Shown: one piece after another, positions 34,690 through 43,904 of the stretch
How the letters are laid out: the number at the start of each line of letters is the position of its first letter
Numbering within the stretch: the stretch's first letter is position 1
Assembly (NCBI RefSeq): GCF_004005475.1
Contig: NZ_RZTZ01000006.1
Span: 186,001 to 250,000, forward strand
Length of the DNA: 64,000 bases
Direction: 5' to 3'
Source of the DNA: Niallia taxi
GTDB lineage: Bacteria; Bacillota; Bacilli; Bacillales; Cytobacillaceae
The notes under the pieces: generated by a model
What the model saw: only the letters and a program-made list of their open reading frames with translations
Database searches by the model: none
What the model was told of the DNA's origin: nothing
Made by a program: the position numbers and the translations under genes

Positions 34690-35112
34690 ACATCACCAAT
34701 ATTTCATTTTTTCACAGGTCTTAAATGAGACTAAATTTATCTACTAGATAAAACTGCTGAAGATATTAACTCCAAGATCATATATATCTAGATTTTTTCG
34801 CTTGCTTGAGTTATCGTTTTTTTCATTTACTACTCCTGCATTTATCACCTAATTCTTCCACTTCTTTTTATTTCCTAGCTTAAGAATATTAGAATTATTA
34901 GGAGCTACTACTAATACCCCTATCCCCTTTACTTCCCTAATACAACAAGAACGCTATATATTTTTTCAAAATATAGAAAAAATACAAATTTATGTCTGTT
35001 TTTTCACTTGTTTCAAGTAATGTGCTTATTTAAAATATAAGTTAGATACAGTCCGAGATTAATGGTTATTAGTATATAAGAAATAAAACTAAGATTTAGG
35101 GAGGTATGTAGC
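34690..35112. other. AT-rich spacer with weak coding traces
   Basis: No intact gene. Short minus-strand stretches (for example GVLVVAPNNSNILKLGNKKK near 34880) look like debris but are too short to assign. Confidence 0.3.
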
Positions 35113-35703
35113 ATGTTACATTTCAATTGGATTAATGAAAGTGTTATTTCTGAAGAGGATGGAAGAATAGAATTATATGCGCCTAAAGAAACTGATTTTT
35201 TCTGCAACAATGGTGCAATCGGAGAAGAAGGAATTACTCCAGAATCATTATGTAATGCACCCTTTTATTATACAGAGGTGGCAGGAGATTTTGTTATGAG
35301 AGTAAAAGTTTCTCATGATTTCAAGGATACTTACGATTCTGCCTCGATAATGGTAATGAAGGATATGACAAATTGGGCAAAGGCGTGTTTTGAATTAACC
35401 GATTTTAATACACATGCAGTAGTAAGTGTTGTAACGAAGGAAGAATCTGATGATGCGAATGGACCCAATATTGATAATAATACTGTCTGGCTTCAAATTT
35501 GCAGAAGTGGAAGATCTTTTGCATTCCATTATTCTACAGATGGTGAAAATTATTTTATGATGAGATTTTTCAATTTGCCAGTTGACGAAATTGTTAAAGT
35601 AGGTTTACTTGCACAAGCACCATTGGGAAGTGGTGGAAAGAGGATTTATGAAAACTTAAGCATTGAAAGAAAAACAGTTAAAAATATTCGTATGGGAAAA
35701 TAA
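35113..35703 (+). CDS. DUF1349 family protein (concanavalin-like fold)
   Basis: 196-residue soluble protein without signal peptide. The blocks NAPFYYTEVAGDFVMRVKVS, DSASIMVMKDMTNWAKACFE and FHYSTDGENYFMMRFFNLP are the DUF1349 pattern, a beta-jellyroll of the concanavalin/laminin-G type, full length for the family. The function is not established. It is monocistronic, with GGGAGG before the ATG and a terminator behind. The fold is related in type to DUF1080, which includes 3-oxo-glycoside-cleaving enzymes, so a role in the nearby 3-oxo-glycoside island is conceivable but unproven. Confidence 0.85.
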   Translation: MLHFNWINESVISEEDGRIELYAPKETDFFCNNGAIGEEGITPESLCNAPFYYTEVAGDFVMRVKVSHDFKDTYDSASIMVMKDMTNWAKACFELTDFNTHAVVSVVTKEESDDANGPNIDNNTVWLQICRSGRSFAFHYSTDGENYFMMRFFNLPVDEIVKVGLLAQAPLGSGGKRIYENLSIERKTVKNIRMGK

Positions 35704-35755
35704 TAGAAATATACATGGCACTGACTGGATAATTTCACATACCTTTTTACTTAGT

Positions 35756-35785
35756 CGATTGATGTCAAAGTCAATCGGCGTTTTT
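35756..35785 (+). terminator. Terminator of the DUF1349 gene
   Basis: CGATTGA (35756-35762) and TCAATCG (35771-35777), then GCG and five T residues. Confidence 0.85.
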
Positions 35786-35924
35786 ATGTTGTAAGGGTAT
35801 ATCTTTATAGGTTTTAAAGATACTATTATAACTCTGTGAATTCATTTGTTTCAAGACTCGATGATTCTCTACGCTTTACATATAACCCATTTAGAACGGT
35901 GTTTATAAATTCGGGTAAATCAGT

Positions 35925-35964
35925 GGACCAAGGGAAGGTACACCTTAAAAAGGGTCCCTTGTCC
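35925..35964. repeat. Two-part hairpin element in gene-free DNA
   Basis: Outer arms GGACCAAGGGA and TCCCTTGTCC (one bulged C), inner hairpin AGGT/ACCT. It is not followed by a T-run. Origin unknown. Confidence 0.5.
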
Positions 35965-36040
35965 ATTTCGGTTACGGCAGTAGTGCAAATAAATAGACTT
36001 AAACTAAACTGCTACGCTTCTTCCAAAAGCTTATTTTCAT

Positions 36041-36059
36041 TCATTACAGGGATGCTGCC
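36041..36059 (+). repeat. Dispersed repeat core, copy 4
   Basis: TCATTACAGGGATGCTGCC, followed by an A-rich stretch and an imperfect hairpin ending near 36120. The plus-strand open frame from 35836 ends in this element and is not convincing as a gene. Confidence 0.5.
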
Positions 36060-36193
36060 ATAACCGTACCAGAAAAAAACGAAAATCAAAAAGAGCCTAA
36101 TCCTTCTTAGATTAAGCCCACGTTCTTATTAGATTACCCTACCAAATCAAAAGACATACTAACCTATGAAATGGTTGGAAGATGCTTATTTGT

Positions 36194-36412
36194 CTAAACA
36201 TTAGAATAACGTTCTGATAGTTTCTTTTTATGTGACTGAAACACTTCTTCTAGTGGAATATTGCACTTGTTAGCAATTACTATGAATGATTCTGATCCAG
36301 CATCTTTAATAGAACAATTTCAAACGTACAATCCACCTTCAGTTAAAACCTATATTAAAGCCGATCAAACTTAATCATTAAAGACAGAAACCATCAAATA
36401 TTAGATGGTTTC
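36194..36412. pseudogene. Short coding debris and a terminator-like hairpin
   Basis: Minus strand: KDAGSESFIVIANKCNIPLE followed by EVFQSHKKKLSERYSNV and a stop at 36194, without a start. Plus strand: NDSDPASLIEQFQTYNPPSV then KTYIKADQT, stop at 36374, followed by a hairpin GAAACCATC (36387-36395) / GATGGTTTC (36404-36412). Both fragments are too short to name. Confidence 0.3.
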
Positions 36413-36592
36413 TTGTTCAATAAACCTCCCTCAATAAACAAATACTTATCTCTTTAATCCGCAGTTTTCACGCAGTAAATGACTATTAATGCTTTATATA
36501 TCTTTTAGAAAAACCGTTTAAACTAGAGCTTAGAGTCAGGAGAATTTTTTTCCCCTCACAACCGGATGTCATGAACACCCAACCCCTAGCTT

Positions 36593-38164
36593 CTACATAT
36601 TATACTTTCGAATCAAATAAGTTGGTGTGCAGCTCCATGCATGGCAATAGCTGTTGATTAAATGGTGACCATAAGGAGAGAAGGCTTTATTCTTTGGATT
36701 ATAAAGCTCCCAAAACGTATCTGCTCCATCCTCTAGCATACCACCCCAGTATGTTTTCATCCTATCCAATGCAGATTCCCTATCACCTGCAACCAAATAG
36801 GCTTCAACTAGATGATGATACATATATGGTGTGGCAGGCTCAATAGCATCTGTAGAAGGTAGTTTTTCTAAGGTTTCTTTTGCCTTTTGTGCGGAAAAAA
36901 CACCTGCCAAAACCATCCATACCTGGCTTGCATAGGAGATTTGCTTAGTTGGACCACTTACAAATAGTTGTTTTTCTGAATCCCACAAATACTTTTTACT
37001 TGCTTCTACTAAAAGAGGAATTGTCTCTTCTAGAAGCAATTTATGACTATTATTCACCAAATGAGCAACAGAAAGGGCCTTTTTCATGACATAAATGAGA
37101 ATCCCTTGAGTGGCTGTTTCTTTGTGCAATCCTTCTGCCCAATCAATAAAAGCAAAGAAGCCTTCTCCTTTAAAAAGATAGTTGGAATCTAAAAATTGGA
37201 GAGAATTCTCTATTTGCTTAAAGGCAATAGACCATAGATCTGTCAGTGTAACTAAGTCATTGGTTTCATGAAAATAGTCTACAAGTGTATCCATAAAAAA
37301 TAGGGAGTAATCAATAAAATACGTATCATCTGCAATTACGGAAGGCTGGATAAATAGATTTGCTGCAAGTCTGCCCTGGTCATCTGGAGTCCCTGCAAAG
37401 AGATATAAACATCTTTTTACTAAATCATTATTTTTTACGGTTGCATAATTAGCCAATGCCTGCAGCCTTAGGTCTCCAAGCCACAGACGTCTATCACGTT
37501 TTGGACCATCTTCGAATACTTCTTGCATACAATCTACAAGAGTTTTAATACTAACCTGATCCATTCGTTGCAACATCTTATCAGAATGCTCAAGTTTACT
37601 TACTGCAGTTAAATCTGCTGAACTTACATTCTTGCATACTACTTTTTGAAATTGAACTTTATACTTTGGAGAAGTGGCTAACACTTCGACTTTCATATAA
37701 CGGAAGCTATAGCGTCTTTCCAGCTTAAGGATTCCAGGTAATATATCCATATGAACTACTTCTTCCTGGAGCCAACCACTACTAATTACCCCATTGTAGG
37801 TAGAAAAATCCTCTGCAACTTCTATAGGCATCTCACCAAATGTTAGCTTTAGATGGAGTGGAGCATCTGGTGGACTCCCCACTGGGGTAATGTTGATTGT
37901 TACGTATCCAACTAGGTGTTCGCCGAAGTCAAGAATGACTTGGTCCCCTTTACCAAAATCCATTTTAGATAACTGTTCTACAGAGTCTATACTTCGTACC
38001 TCCCATCCATGAATTTTCTTCTTATTTGGTAAGACTTCGACAAGTTGAATAGGAGTAATATAACTTTCATTTAACACCGGGAGTAGACTTTCTGCTTTAT
38101 TTAGAAACTCTTCATTTTCTATAATCTTTCTCTCAAGATTTGTTTGAAAAACCATTTCACTCAT
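36593..38164 (-). CDS. GH78-like alpha-L-rhamnosidase catalytic protein (short form)
   Basis: 523-residue glycoside hydrolase-like protein. A beta-sandwich of about 180 residues precedes an alpha/alpha barrel. The GH78 signature is DGPKRDRRLWLGD, with D219, D224 and D231 spaced 0/5/12 as in BsRhaB (whose middle residue is Glu). A late FWELYNP (E486) fits the second catalytic Glu. No signal peptide, so it acts in the cytosol on imported rhamnosides. It is much shorter than secreted GH78 enzymes of about 900-1000 residues. It follows YesL and the second ABC transporter, 69 bp after yesL, and is the last gene of that operon. Confidence 0.85.
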   Translation of the reverse strand: MSEMVFQTNLERKIIENEEFLNKAESLLPVLNESYITPIQLVEVLPNKKKIHGWEVRSIDSVEQLSKMDFGKGDQVILDFGEHLVGYVTINITPVGSPPDAPLHLKLTFGEMPIEVAEDFSTYNGVISSGWLQEEVVHMDILPGILKLERRYSFRYMKVEVLATSPKYKVQFQKVVCKNVSSADLTAVSKLEHSDKMLQRMDQVSIKTLVDCMQEVFEDGPKRDRRLWLGDLRLQALANYATVKNNDLVKRCLYLFAGTPDDQGRLAANLFIQPSVIADDTYFIDYSLFFMDTLVDYFHETNDLVTLTDLWSIAFKQIENSLQFLDSNYLFKGEGFFAFIDWAEGLHKETATQGILIYVMKKALSVAHLVNNSHKLLLEETIPLLVEASKKYLWDSEKQLFVSGPTKQISYASQVWMVLAGVFSAQKAKETLEKLPSTDAIEPATPYMYHHLVEAYLVAGDRESALDRMKTYWGGMLEDGADTFWELYNPKNKAFSPYGHHLINSYCHAWSCTPTYLIRKYNM

Positions 38165-38232
38165 ATCTATATACCTCCATTTTTTTCATGCAAGATGATA
38201 CTCTACTTTCTACCGGGCACATACAATCACTT

Positions 38233-38880
38233 TTATAGTGTCTCCTTCTTGATGGAACTTCGAAAGATAAAAAAGGAAAGATAGAGTGCCCCACTAAAAA
38301 TGAACAAAATGAGCATAAAAGAAATTTTCTGTACAGCTATAATCAGTGCAGCAATTAACACAGCGACCAGTATACCTAATGGGATTTGTTTAAAGAATCT
38401 CAAACAAGAAAATAGTATTAGATTTTTCCCTTCATACTTTTGCGAGTTTCCTATTATCAGGATAAACAGTAATAATTCCAAACAAAAGATAATAAGATTC
38501 ATCACCATCAGGATATTAGTAACATAGGTTGAACCTAATGGAACATATAATGCTGACATCGTTAAATAGAAACATAGTGTACAGCTTAGCCAAATTTTCC
38601 ACTCATACTTACATGTGTATAGAAGTTCCTTTATGTAAGTAGCAAATAATTGGAGAGATTCATTTTCCCTCAACCTTTTTATGCATCTAATTGTAGCAAC
38701 ACAAGAAGGAATAAGGGTTTGACTAGCTAAAAAAAACAAAGGAAAGAAAATAGGCTTAAAATCAATAAAAAAAAGGATTTGAAAGAAAAACACATTTATT
38801 ATTAGAAATAAACTATTAAAAACAAAGAATTGGTAAAAATATTGACAAAAACCTATTCCTTTCTCGATTATATTATTCAT
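38233..38880 (-). CDS. YesL-like membrane protein (DUF624)
   Basis: 215-residue integral membrane protein with about five helices, for example FVFNSLFLIINVFFFQILFF and LGILVAVLIAALIIAVQ. The size, N-terminal amphipathic start and place beside a sugar ABC transporter with YesMN-type regulators match DUF624, the YesL family. Its biochemical role is unknown; it is a frequent passenger of rhamnogalacturonan and similar ABC operons. It begins 8 bp after the permease stop, with AAAGGATAGAG upstream. Confidence 0.82.
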   Translation of the reverse strand: MNNIIEKGIGFCQYFYQFFVFNSLFLIINVFFFQILFFIDFKPIFFPLFFLASQTLIPSCVATIRCIKRLRENESLQLFATYIKELLYTCKYEWKIWLSCTLCFYLTMSALYVPLGSTYVTNILMVMNLIIFCLELLLFILIIGNSQKYEGKNLILFSCLRFFKQIPLGILVAVLIAALIIAVQKISFMLILFIFSGALYLSFFIFRSSIKKETL

Positions 38881-38887
38881 GTCATCT

Positions 38888-39715
38888 CTATCCTTTCACT
38901 GCCCCAGAGGAGATACCGCTCACAAAGTGTTTTTGTAATAAAGCAAATGCAATAATAAGCGGTATTGCACAAAGTATACACGCTGCAAATAGAACACTCC
39001 ATTGTGCAGGGTTTTCTTTATCTCCTAAGAAATTAAGCATAGTAACAGGTAAGCTCATTTCTGCCTGTTTACTAACAAAGATCAATGGATAAAAATAATC
39101 ATTCCATATCCAAATTCCTTGTGTGATTACTACCGAAACAGTTGCTGGTGATAATAATGGAAAGACTATTTTGAAGAAACGTGTAAATAAGTTTGCTCCA
39201 TCTAAATACGCAGATTCTTCTATTTCAACCGGAACTGTTTTCATGAATCCTGTGTATAAGAATACCGAGAACGGAATACTACAAGTAATAAACATTATCA
39301 TTGGGGTAAAACGATTGCTCGGAATATTTAAAATGTCAAAAACTTGTGCAATTGGTATTACTACCATCTGTCCAGGAATTACTAAACCCGCGATAAACAG
39401 AATATATAAGAATTTGCTTAATGTTCCTCTCATTCGAGCAAGTGGATATGCTGCCATAGACGCTAGTAATACAATAATAAATACACTTCCAAAAGTGGTG
39501 ATAAGACTATTCAAAAAAGACGTGCCAAAATTCATTGTGAAAAAAGCCGTCTTATAACTCTCAAAAGAAAATTCCGTAAACATTTTTAATGGAGAGGAAG
39601 TATCTCCAGGTGGTTTAAACGATGTTGATAAGGCGATTGCTAGAGGAGCCAATGTTACTAAGAGAAACACAATGATTCCTGAATGTATCGCAACCTTCTC
39701 GTATTTTCCCTTCAT
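38888..39715 (-). CDS. Carbohydrate ABC transporter permease, MalG/AraQ type
   Basis: 275-residue permease with six predicted helices. The EAA loop is seen as EIEESAYLDGANLFTRFFKI and the downstream helix as GIWIWNDYFYPLIFVSKQ. The C-terminus QKHFVSGISSGAVKG is typical of the MalG type, the last residues reaching the ATPase. Its ATG overlaps the previous permease by four bases (ATGA), giving coupled synthesis of the pair. No ATPase gene is in the operon. Confidence 0.92.
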   Translation of the reverse strand: MKGKYEKVAIHSGIIVFLLVTLAPLAIALSTSFKPPGDTSSPLKMFTEFSFESYKTAFFTMNFGTSFLNSLITTFGSVFIIVLLASMAAYPLARMRGTLSKFLYILFIAGLVIPGQMVVIPIAQVFDILNIPSNRFTPMIMFITCSIPFSVFLYTGFMKTVPVEIEESAYLDGANLFTRFFKIVFPLLSPATVSVVITQGIWIWNDYFYPLIFVSKQAEMSLPVTMLNFLGDKENPAQWSVLFAACILCAIPLIIAFALLQKHFVSGISSGAVKG

Positions 39716-40671
39716 TCCATTTCACTCTCCTTCTTGTTCATCACGACCAATAACAGCGCTGTGATGATAATAATGACAATAAACGAGACGACTGAAAAAG
39801 CGGCTGCTTTTCCAAATTGTTGTTCTGTAAAAGCCATTTTATATATGGAAAACATAAGTGTATTAGTAGAATCTCCAGGGCCTCCATTAGTCATAATAAA
39901 TGGATAGTCAAAAGCTTTTAATCCATTAATGACAGATAAAATTATGTTAATCGTAATCGATGGAGCTAATAAAGGAAGCTTAATATAACGGATAAGCTGG
40001 AAACCATTGCAGCCGTCCATACTTGCAGATTCTAACAATGAATCATCAATCATTTGCAATCCTGCTAGATAGATAATCATTGTTTGCCCGATATTTTTCC
40101 ATATATCTACCACTGTAATCCCATATAATGCATTTTTATAATCACCTAGAATGTTAAAGTTACTTCCATCTAATCCAAGCATATTCATAATAGAAGGAAT
40201 CATCCCAGATTGAGGCATATATACATAGCTCCAAATAAATCCAATAACAATCGCGCTAAATAGGGCTGGTATATAGGCTGCTGATCGATAAAAGCCCATG
40301 CCTTTGATTTTACTATTTAAAGCCATGGCTAATATTAATGCTAGAATATTTCCTAATACAACTAATAAAACAGTATAAATCAATGTATTTTTAATAGAAG
40401 TTGTTAGTATTCCTGATTCAAAGATAGATTGGTAATTAGACAATCCTACATGCTTATAATTCTGATTAAATCCATTGAAGTCTGTCACACTGAATGTGAA
40501 TAGTTTTAAAAAGGGCCATATCCAAAAAGCTGAAAATATCAATAAAGCTGGTATGACAAAAAGAAACAACCGATTATTCATCACAAGAGACTTTTCTTTT
40601 TTAGACCTTAGTGGTTTCTTTAGCATGGATTGTTTCTCGAATCCCAACTTTATTTCTTTATTACTTTCCAT
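39712..40671 (-). CDS. Carbohydrate ABC transporter permease, MalF/LacF type
   Basis: 319-residue permease. A basic N-terminal tail (KKPLRSKKEKSLVMNNRLFL) is followed by the first helix and, near residue 215, by the EAA loop SLLESASMDGCNGFQLIRYI. I chose ATG 40671 because TTGGAGG lies 9 bp before it; the frame can be extended only through TTG codons to 40689. It is separated from the binding protein gene by a spacer with a strong hairpin. Confidence 0.92.
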   Translation of the reverse strand: MESNKEIKLGFEKQSMLKKPLRSKKEKSLVMNNRLFLFVIPALLIFSAFWIWPFLKLFTFSVTDFNGFNQNYKHVGLSNYQSIFESGILTTSIKNTLIYTVLLVVLGNILALILAMALNSKIKGMGFYRSAAYIPALFSAIVIGFIWSYVYMPQSGMIPSIMNMLGLDGSNFNILGDYKNALYGITVVDIWKNIGQTMIIYLAGLQMIDDSLLESASMDGCNGFQLIRYIKLPLLAPSITINIILSVINGLKAFDYPFIMTNGGPGDSTNTLMFSIYKMAFTEQQFGKAAAFSVVSFIVIIIITALLLVVMNKKESEME

Positions 40672-40694
40672 AGAAAATACCTCCAACAATTAAT

Positions 40695-40729
40695 ACAAAC
40701 AGGGAGCGAAAAACTATATCCCTGTTTGT
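40695..40729 (-). promoter_or_regulatory. Intercistronic hairpin after the second binding protein gene
   Basis: ACAAACAGGGA (40695-40705) pairs perfectly with TCCCTGTTTGT (40719-40729). Same place in the operon as the palindrome at 1609-1638, suggesting a shared way to keep binding protein in excess. Confidence 0.65.
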
Positions 40730-40768
40730 CTTTTTAAGATTGTTGCTGTTAGCCTTACCGTTAAGGGC

Positions 40769-42049
40769 TTATTCCCCTTTTAATTCTTCAAATTTATCTT
40801 GCATTGCTTTAGCAACATCCTTTGGACTTGCTTTACCAGTTCCAATCATTTCACTAAATTTTGCTTGCATTTGTGCTTCTGTTCCTGCTGGCCATGCCTG
40901 ATTGCTCCAGTAGAAAGAGCGACCTGATTCAAAGGCAGGAACAACATCATTAAATACAGGATTACTTAGCTCAACTCCTTTATATGTAGTGAAAGAAGTA
41001 GCTGTTTTAATCCAAATATTGTATAAATCAGATTCACCATCTGTCATTTTATTAAAGATTTCGTTTAGTATATCTTTATTTTCACTTTTGGAACTGATAG
41101 CAAATCCTGCACCTGTAGCAGCAGAAATATAGGCTTCTCCACTCTCGTTAGCAGGTAGACCCATAAATCCAACTTCAAAATTATCATTATTTAATGCTGG
41201 AAAACTGAAGTCACCGTCAAAAATCATAGCTGCCTGTTGATCCTTGAATATTTGCTGTGCTTGTGGCTGTCCTAATCCGAGTGAATTACTTGTGACATAT
41301 CCCTTATCGTAAAGCTCTTTATACATCGTAATGGTTTTTACCCATTCGTCGTCTGTAAACTTCGTTTCCCCTGTATATAATTGATTATCAAATGTTGGAT
41401 TATTAGGATACACTTGGTTTGCTGCAACTTGATACATCCCAAATTGAATCATAAAAGAATCCTTATCTCCCATAACAATTGGAGTAATGCCAGCTTTTTT
41501 TAATGTTTCACATGCACTTAAGAATTCATCCCATGTTTTAGGAATTTCAATATTGTTTTCTGTAAAGATATCTTTGTTATACCATGTTCCAAGCACACCA
41601 ATGGAACTTGATAGCGCATATGGTTTCCCTTCGAAGGACATATCCTCTTTTCCTTGATCTATTATCTTATCCCAATTCTCTAAGCCAGATAAATCTTCAA
41701 TATAACCTGCTTCAGCCATTTCTTCGACGGAATTAGCTCCAGCCTTCTTCGGCTGAACTAAGAATAAATCTGGTGACTGTCCTGTAGATAATTTACTCTT
41801 TAAAGCTGTATAATACTGATCGTCAGGAAGCAGTGTGTATTCTACAGTTGTATCGGGATATTCTTTTTCAACTAGCTTTTTAAAGTCCTCTAAGAAGATT
41901 CCTTGCGTTCCATTCTTTACACCAGATGCCATAACTGTAATCGTTTTTTCCTTATCTTCCCTTCCTGAACTACTATCACTTGCACAAGCTGATAAGAACA
42001 ATAAGATAGAAAGCATTAAAGTAATTAATGTTATAAACCTTTTCATCAT
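40769..42049 (-). CDS. Extracellular sugar-binding lipoprotein of ABC transporter
   Basis: 426-residue solute-binding protein, cluster 1 type. The signal peptide ends in lipobox LSAC (Cys about residue 22), followed by a Ser-rich linker and the first strand TITVMASGVKNGTQ. Ligand-site blocks such as YALSSSIGVLGTWYNKDIFT and AAMIFDGDFSFPAL are of the family. GGGGGATAT precedes the ATG pair. It is the first gene of an operon (binding protein, two permeases, YesL, GH78-like enzyme) and divergent from the two-component system that presumably controls it. A rhamnosyl-containing oligosaccharide is the likely ligand given the GH78 gene. Confidence 0.92.
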   Translation of the reverse strand: MMKRFITLITLMLSILLFLSACASDSSSGREDKEKTITVMASGVKNGTQGIFLEDFKKLVEKEYPDTTVEYTLLPDDQYYTALKSKLSTGQSPDLFLVQPKKAGANSVEEMAEAGYIEDLSGLENWDKIIDQGKEDMSFEGKPYALSSSIGVLGTWYNKDIFTENNIEIPKTWDEFLSACETLKKAGITPIVMGDKDSFMIQFGMYQVAANQVYPNNPTFDNQLYTGETKFTDDEWVKTITMYKELYDKGYVTSNSLGLGQPQAQQIFKDQQAAMIFDGDFSFPALNNDNFEVGFMGLPANESGEAYISAATGAGFAISSKSENKDILNEIFNKMTDGESDLYNIWIKTATSFTTYKGVELSNPVFNDVVPAFESGRSFYWSNQAWPAGTEAQMQAKFSEMIGTGKASPKDVAKAMQDKFEELKGE

Positions 42050-42158
42050 ATATCCCCCATTTCTTTAACTTATAGGTTTATAATAATGTAGATGAAGTAT
42101 ATTTTTTTTCACTGTTATGGTATACTTTTTTTAGATTTTCCAAGGGTTGGTGGTAGCT

Positions 42159-43904
42159 GTGAAAATACAAAGAAAATTGGTGCTATACACTTTAGTTATT
42201 ACAGGTTTGTCCTTAATATTTCTTGGGCTCTCATCATTCACCTATTATTACACTAATTCATCCAAAGAAATGAAAGCGAATACAAACATGGTGATGAATC
42301 AAGCAATGACTACTATCAATCATCAAATTGATGAATTAGACATACTCACGGAAAAGGCCCAATTTTACTCTAAAAGCTCTTACAACCTAATGAATGATTT
42401 ACACAAATATAACTCAACTAATTATTCCAATGAAGATACTTATCATACAAACGAAGAAGTGCGAGGTATTTTTTCTACGCTACTTTATCGAACAGATTAC
42501 ATAAACTTCTTGGCTATTATCACACCTAATGGTCATATTTTTTCCTACTCCAATACACATAAAGATTTTTCCTATGGATTTAACCCACTTCATGAAAAAT
42601 GGTATAAAGAAGCAGTGCAAGCAAAAGGAGATATTGTTCTTAACATACAACAAGAAAATGATAATATAGTGAATGGTAAAGGAGAACCTACACTTTTCTT
42701 TACAAGAGCTGTTTATGACTTTTATTCCAGGAAATTGCTAGGAGTCATGCTTGTTAATTGTGAAACCGATTATTTTGACTTTCTTTCTGAAGACTCATTG
42801 CGGAATATAAAGGGTTTTCAGTTAATAAAAGCTACTTCACAAGAAACACTCTATGAAAATATTAATGATTCACAGCAGACAAATTCCTATCTACATAAGG
42901 AAACTTTAACCTCAAAAAAATATCCTGTTAAGATTACAGCTTTTATTGATTATAGTAGCTATCATGAGCTTTTATCCAAAACACTCATAACCATCATTAT
43001 TATCTTATTATCTGTACTGTTTGCTTCATTCATTCCATTATATTACTTCTCTAAAAGATTCACTTCGCCCATTATTCAACTATCAAGAGTAATGGGTGAT
43101 AATTCGCGTAATAATGTATATACAATCGAGGAAACAAAGTATACTACGAGAAAAAATGAAATTGGAACACTATATAAGGAATATGAAAAAATGATAGTTA
43201 CACTAAACCAGTATCTTATAGATAAGATTGCCTATGAGAAGACTCTGTTAAAAACAGAAATGGATGTTTACAAAAATCAGATTGATTCCCATTTTCTCTA
43301 CAATACATTAGAATCTATCAATTCTTTGGCAGAACTTGAAAATATGGATGATATCTCCTCTATAACACTTGCCCTTTCTGATATGTTTCGATATGCATCA
43401 AATGGATTTGTTAATGAATCGCAGCTAAGCAATGAATTGAAACACGTGGAAGATTATCTTAAGATACAGGAAATACGATATCAAAAAAAATTGAATTACA
43501 AAGTATTTATGCACCCTGCCGAACTTTATTATTCAACAGTCCCTAAACTAATCCTTCAACCTTTGATTGAAAATGCAATTAACCATGGATTTAATAGAGG
43601 AAGAATGGACGGACAAATAAGCGTAAACGTGTCATGTAAAGAGAATGATCTTTTGATTCAAGTTTGTGATAATGGCAAAGGCATGTCTAAGGAACAATTA
43701 GACACTATTAGAAAGCAATTAAAGCAAGCCTCTATTAAAATTAAGCATACCGAATCGCATATTGGTTTAATTAATATACAAACAAGGCTGGTACTTACAT
43801 TTGGAGAAAAGTATGGTTTATCAGTTGAAAGCCAAGAAATGAAAGGTACTACTGTAAGCGTTTTATTGCCAATATCCTTAGAGAGGACAGAAAACTATGT
43901 ATAA
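42159..43904 (+). CDS. Sensor histidine kinase, YesM type
   Basis: 581-residue membrane kinase. One helix at residues 8-28, an extracellular sensor of about 250 residues (Cache-like), a second helix (ITIIIILLSVLFASFIPLYY), a HAMP linker, then the His_kinase block DSHFLYNTLESINSLAELE with the phosphorylated His, and an HATPase domain (LILQPLIENAINHGF, QVCDNGKGMS). I prefer GTG 42159 (MKIQRKLVLYT); TTG 42147 is the furthest alternative. It overlaps the response regulator by 8 bp. It probably senses the sugar, perhaps through the binding protein, as for YesM relatives. Confidence 0.9.
   Translation: MKIQRKLVLYTLVITGLSLIFLGLSSFTYYYTNSSKEMKANTNMVMNQAMTTINHQIDELDILTEKAQFYSKSSYNLMNDLHKYNSTNYSNEDTYHTNEEVRGIFSTLLYRTDYINFLAIITPNGHIFSYSNTHKDFSYGFNPLHEKWYKEAVQAKGDIVLNIQQENDNIVNGKGEPTLFFTRAVYDFYSRKLLGVMLVNCETDYFDFLSEDSLRNIKGFQLIKATSQETLYENINDSQQTNSYLHKETLTSKKYPVKITAFIDYSSYHELLSKTLITIIIILLSVLFASFIPLYYFSKRFTSPIIQLSRVMGDNSRNNVYTIEETKYTTRKNEIGTLYKEYEKMIVTLNQYLIDKIAYEKTLLKTEMDVYKNQIDSHFLYNTLESINSLAELENMDDISSITLALSDMFRYASNGFVNESQLSNELKHVEDYLKIQEIRYQKKLNYKVFMHPAELYYSTVPKLILQPLIENAINHGFNRGRMDGQISVNVSCKENDLLIQVCDNGKGMSKEQLDTIRKQLKQASIKIKHTESHIGLINIQTRLVLTFGEKYGLSVESQEMKGTTVSVLLPISLERTENYV

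Noticed and set aside
35836-36063. 75-codon plus-strand frame
   Set aside because: It runs across the two-part hairpin and the repeat core; no start signal and no recognisable domain.
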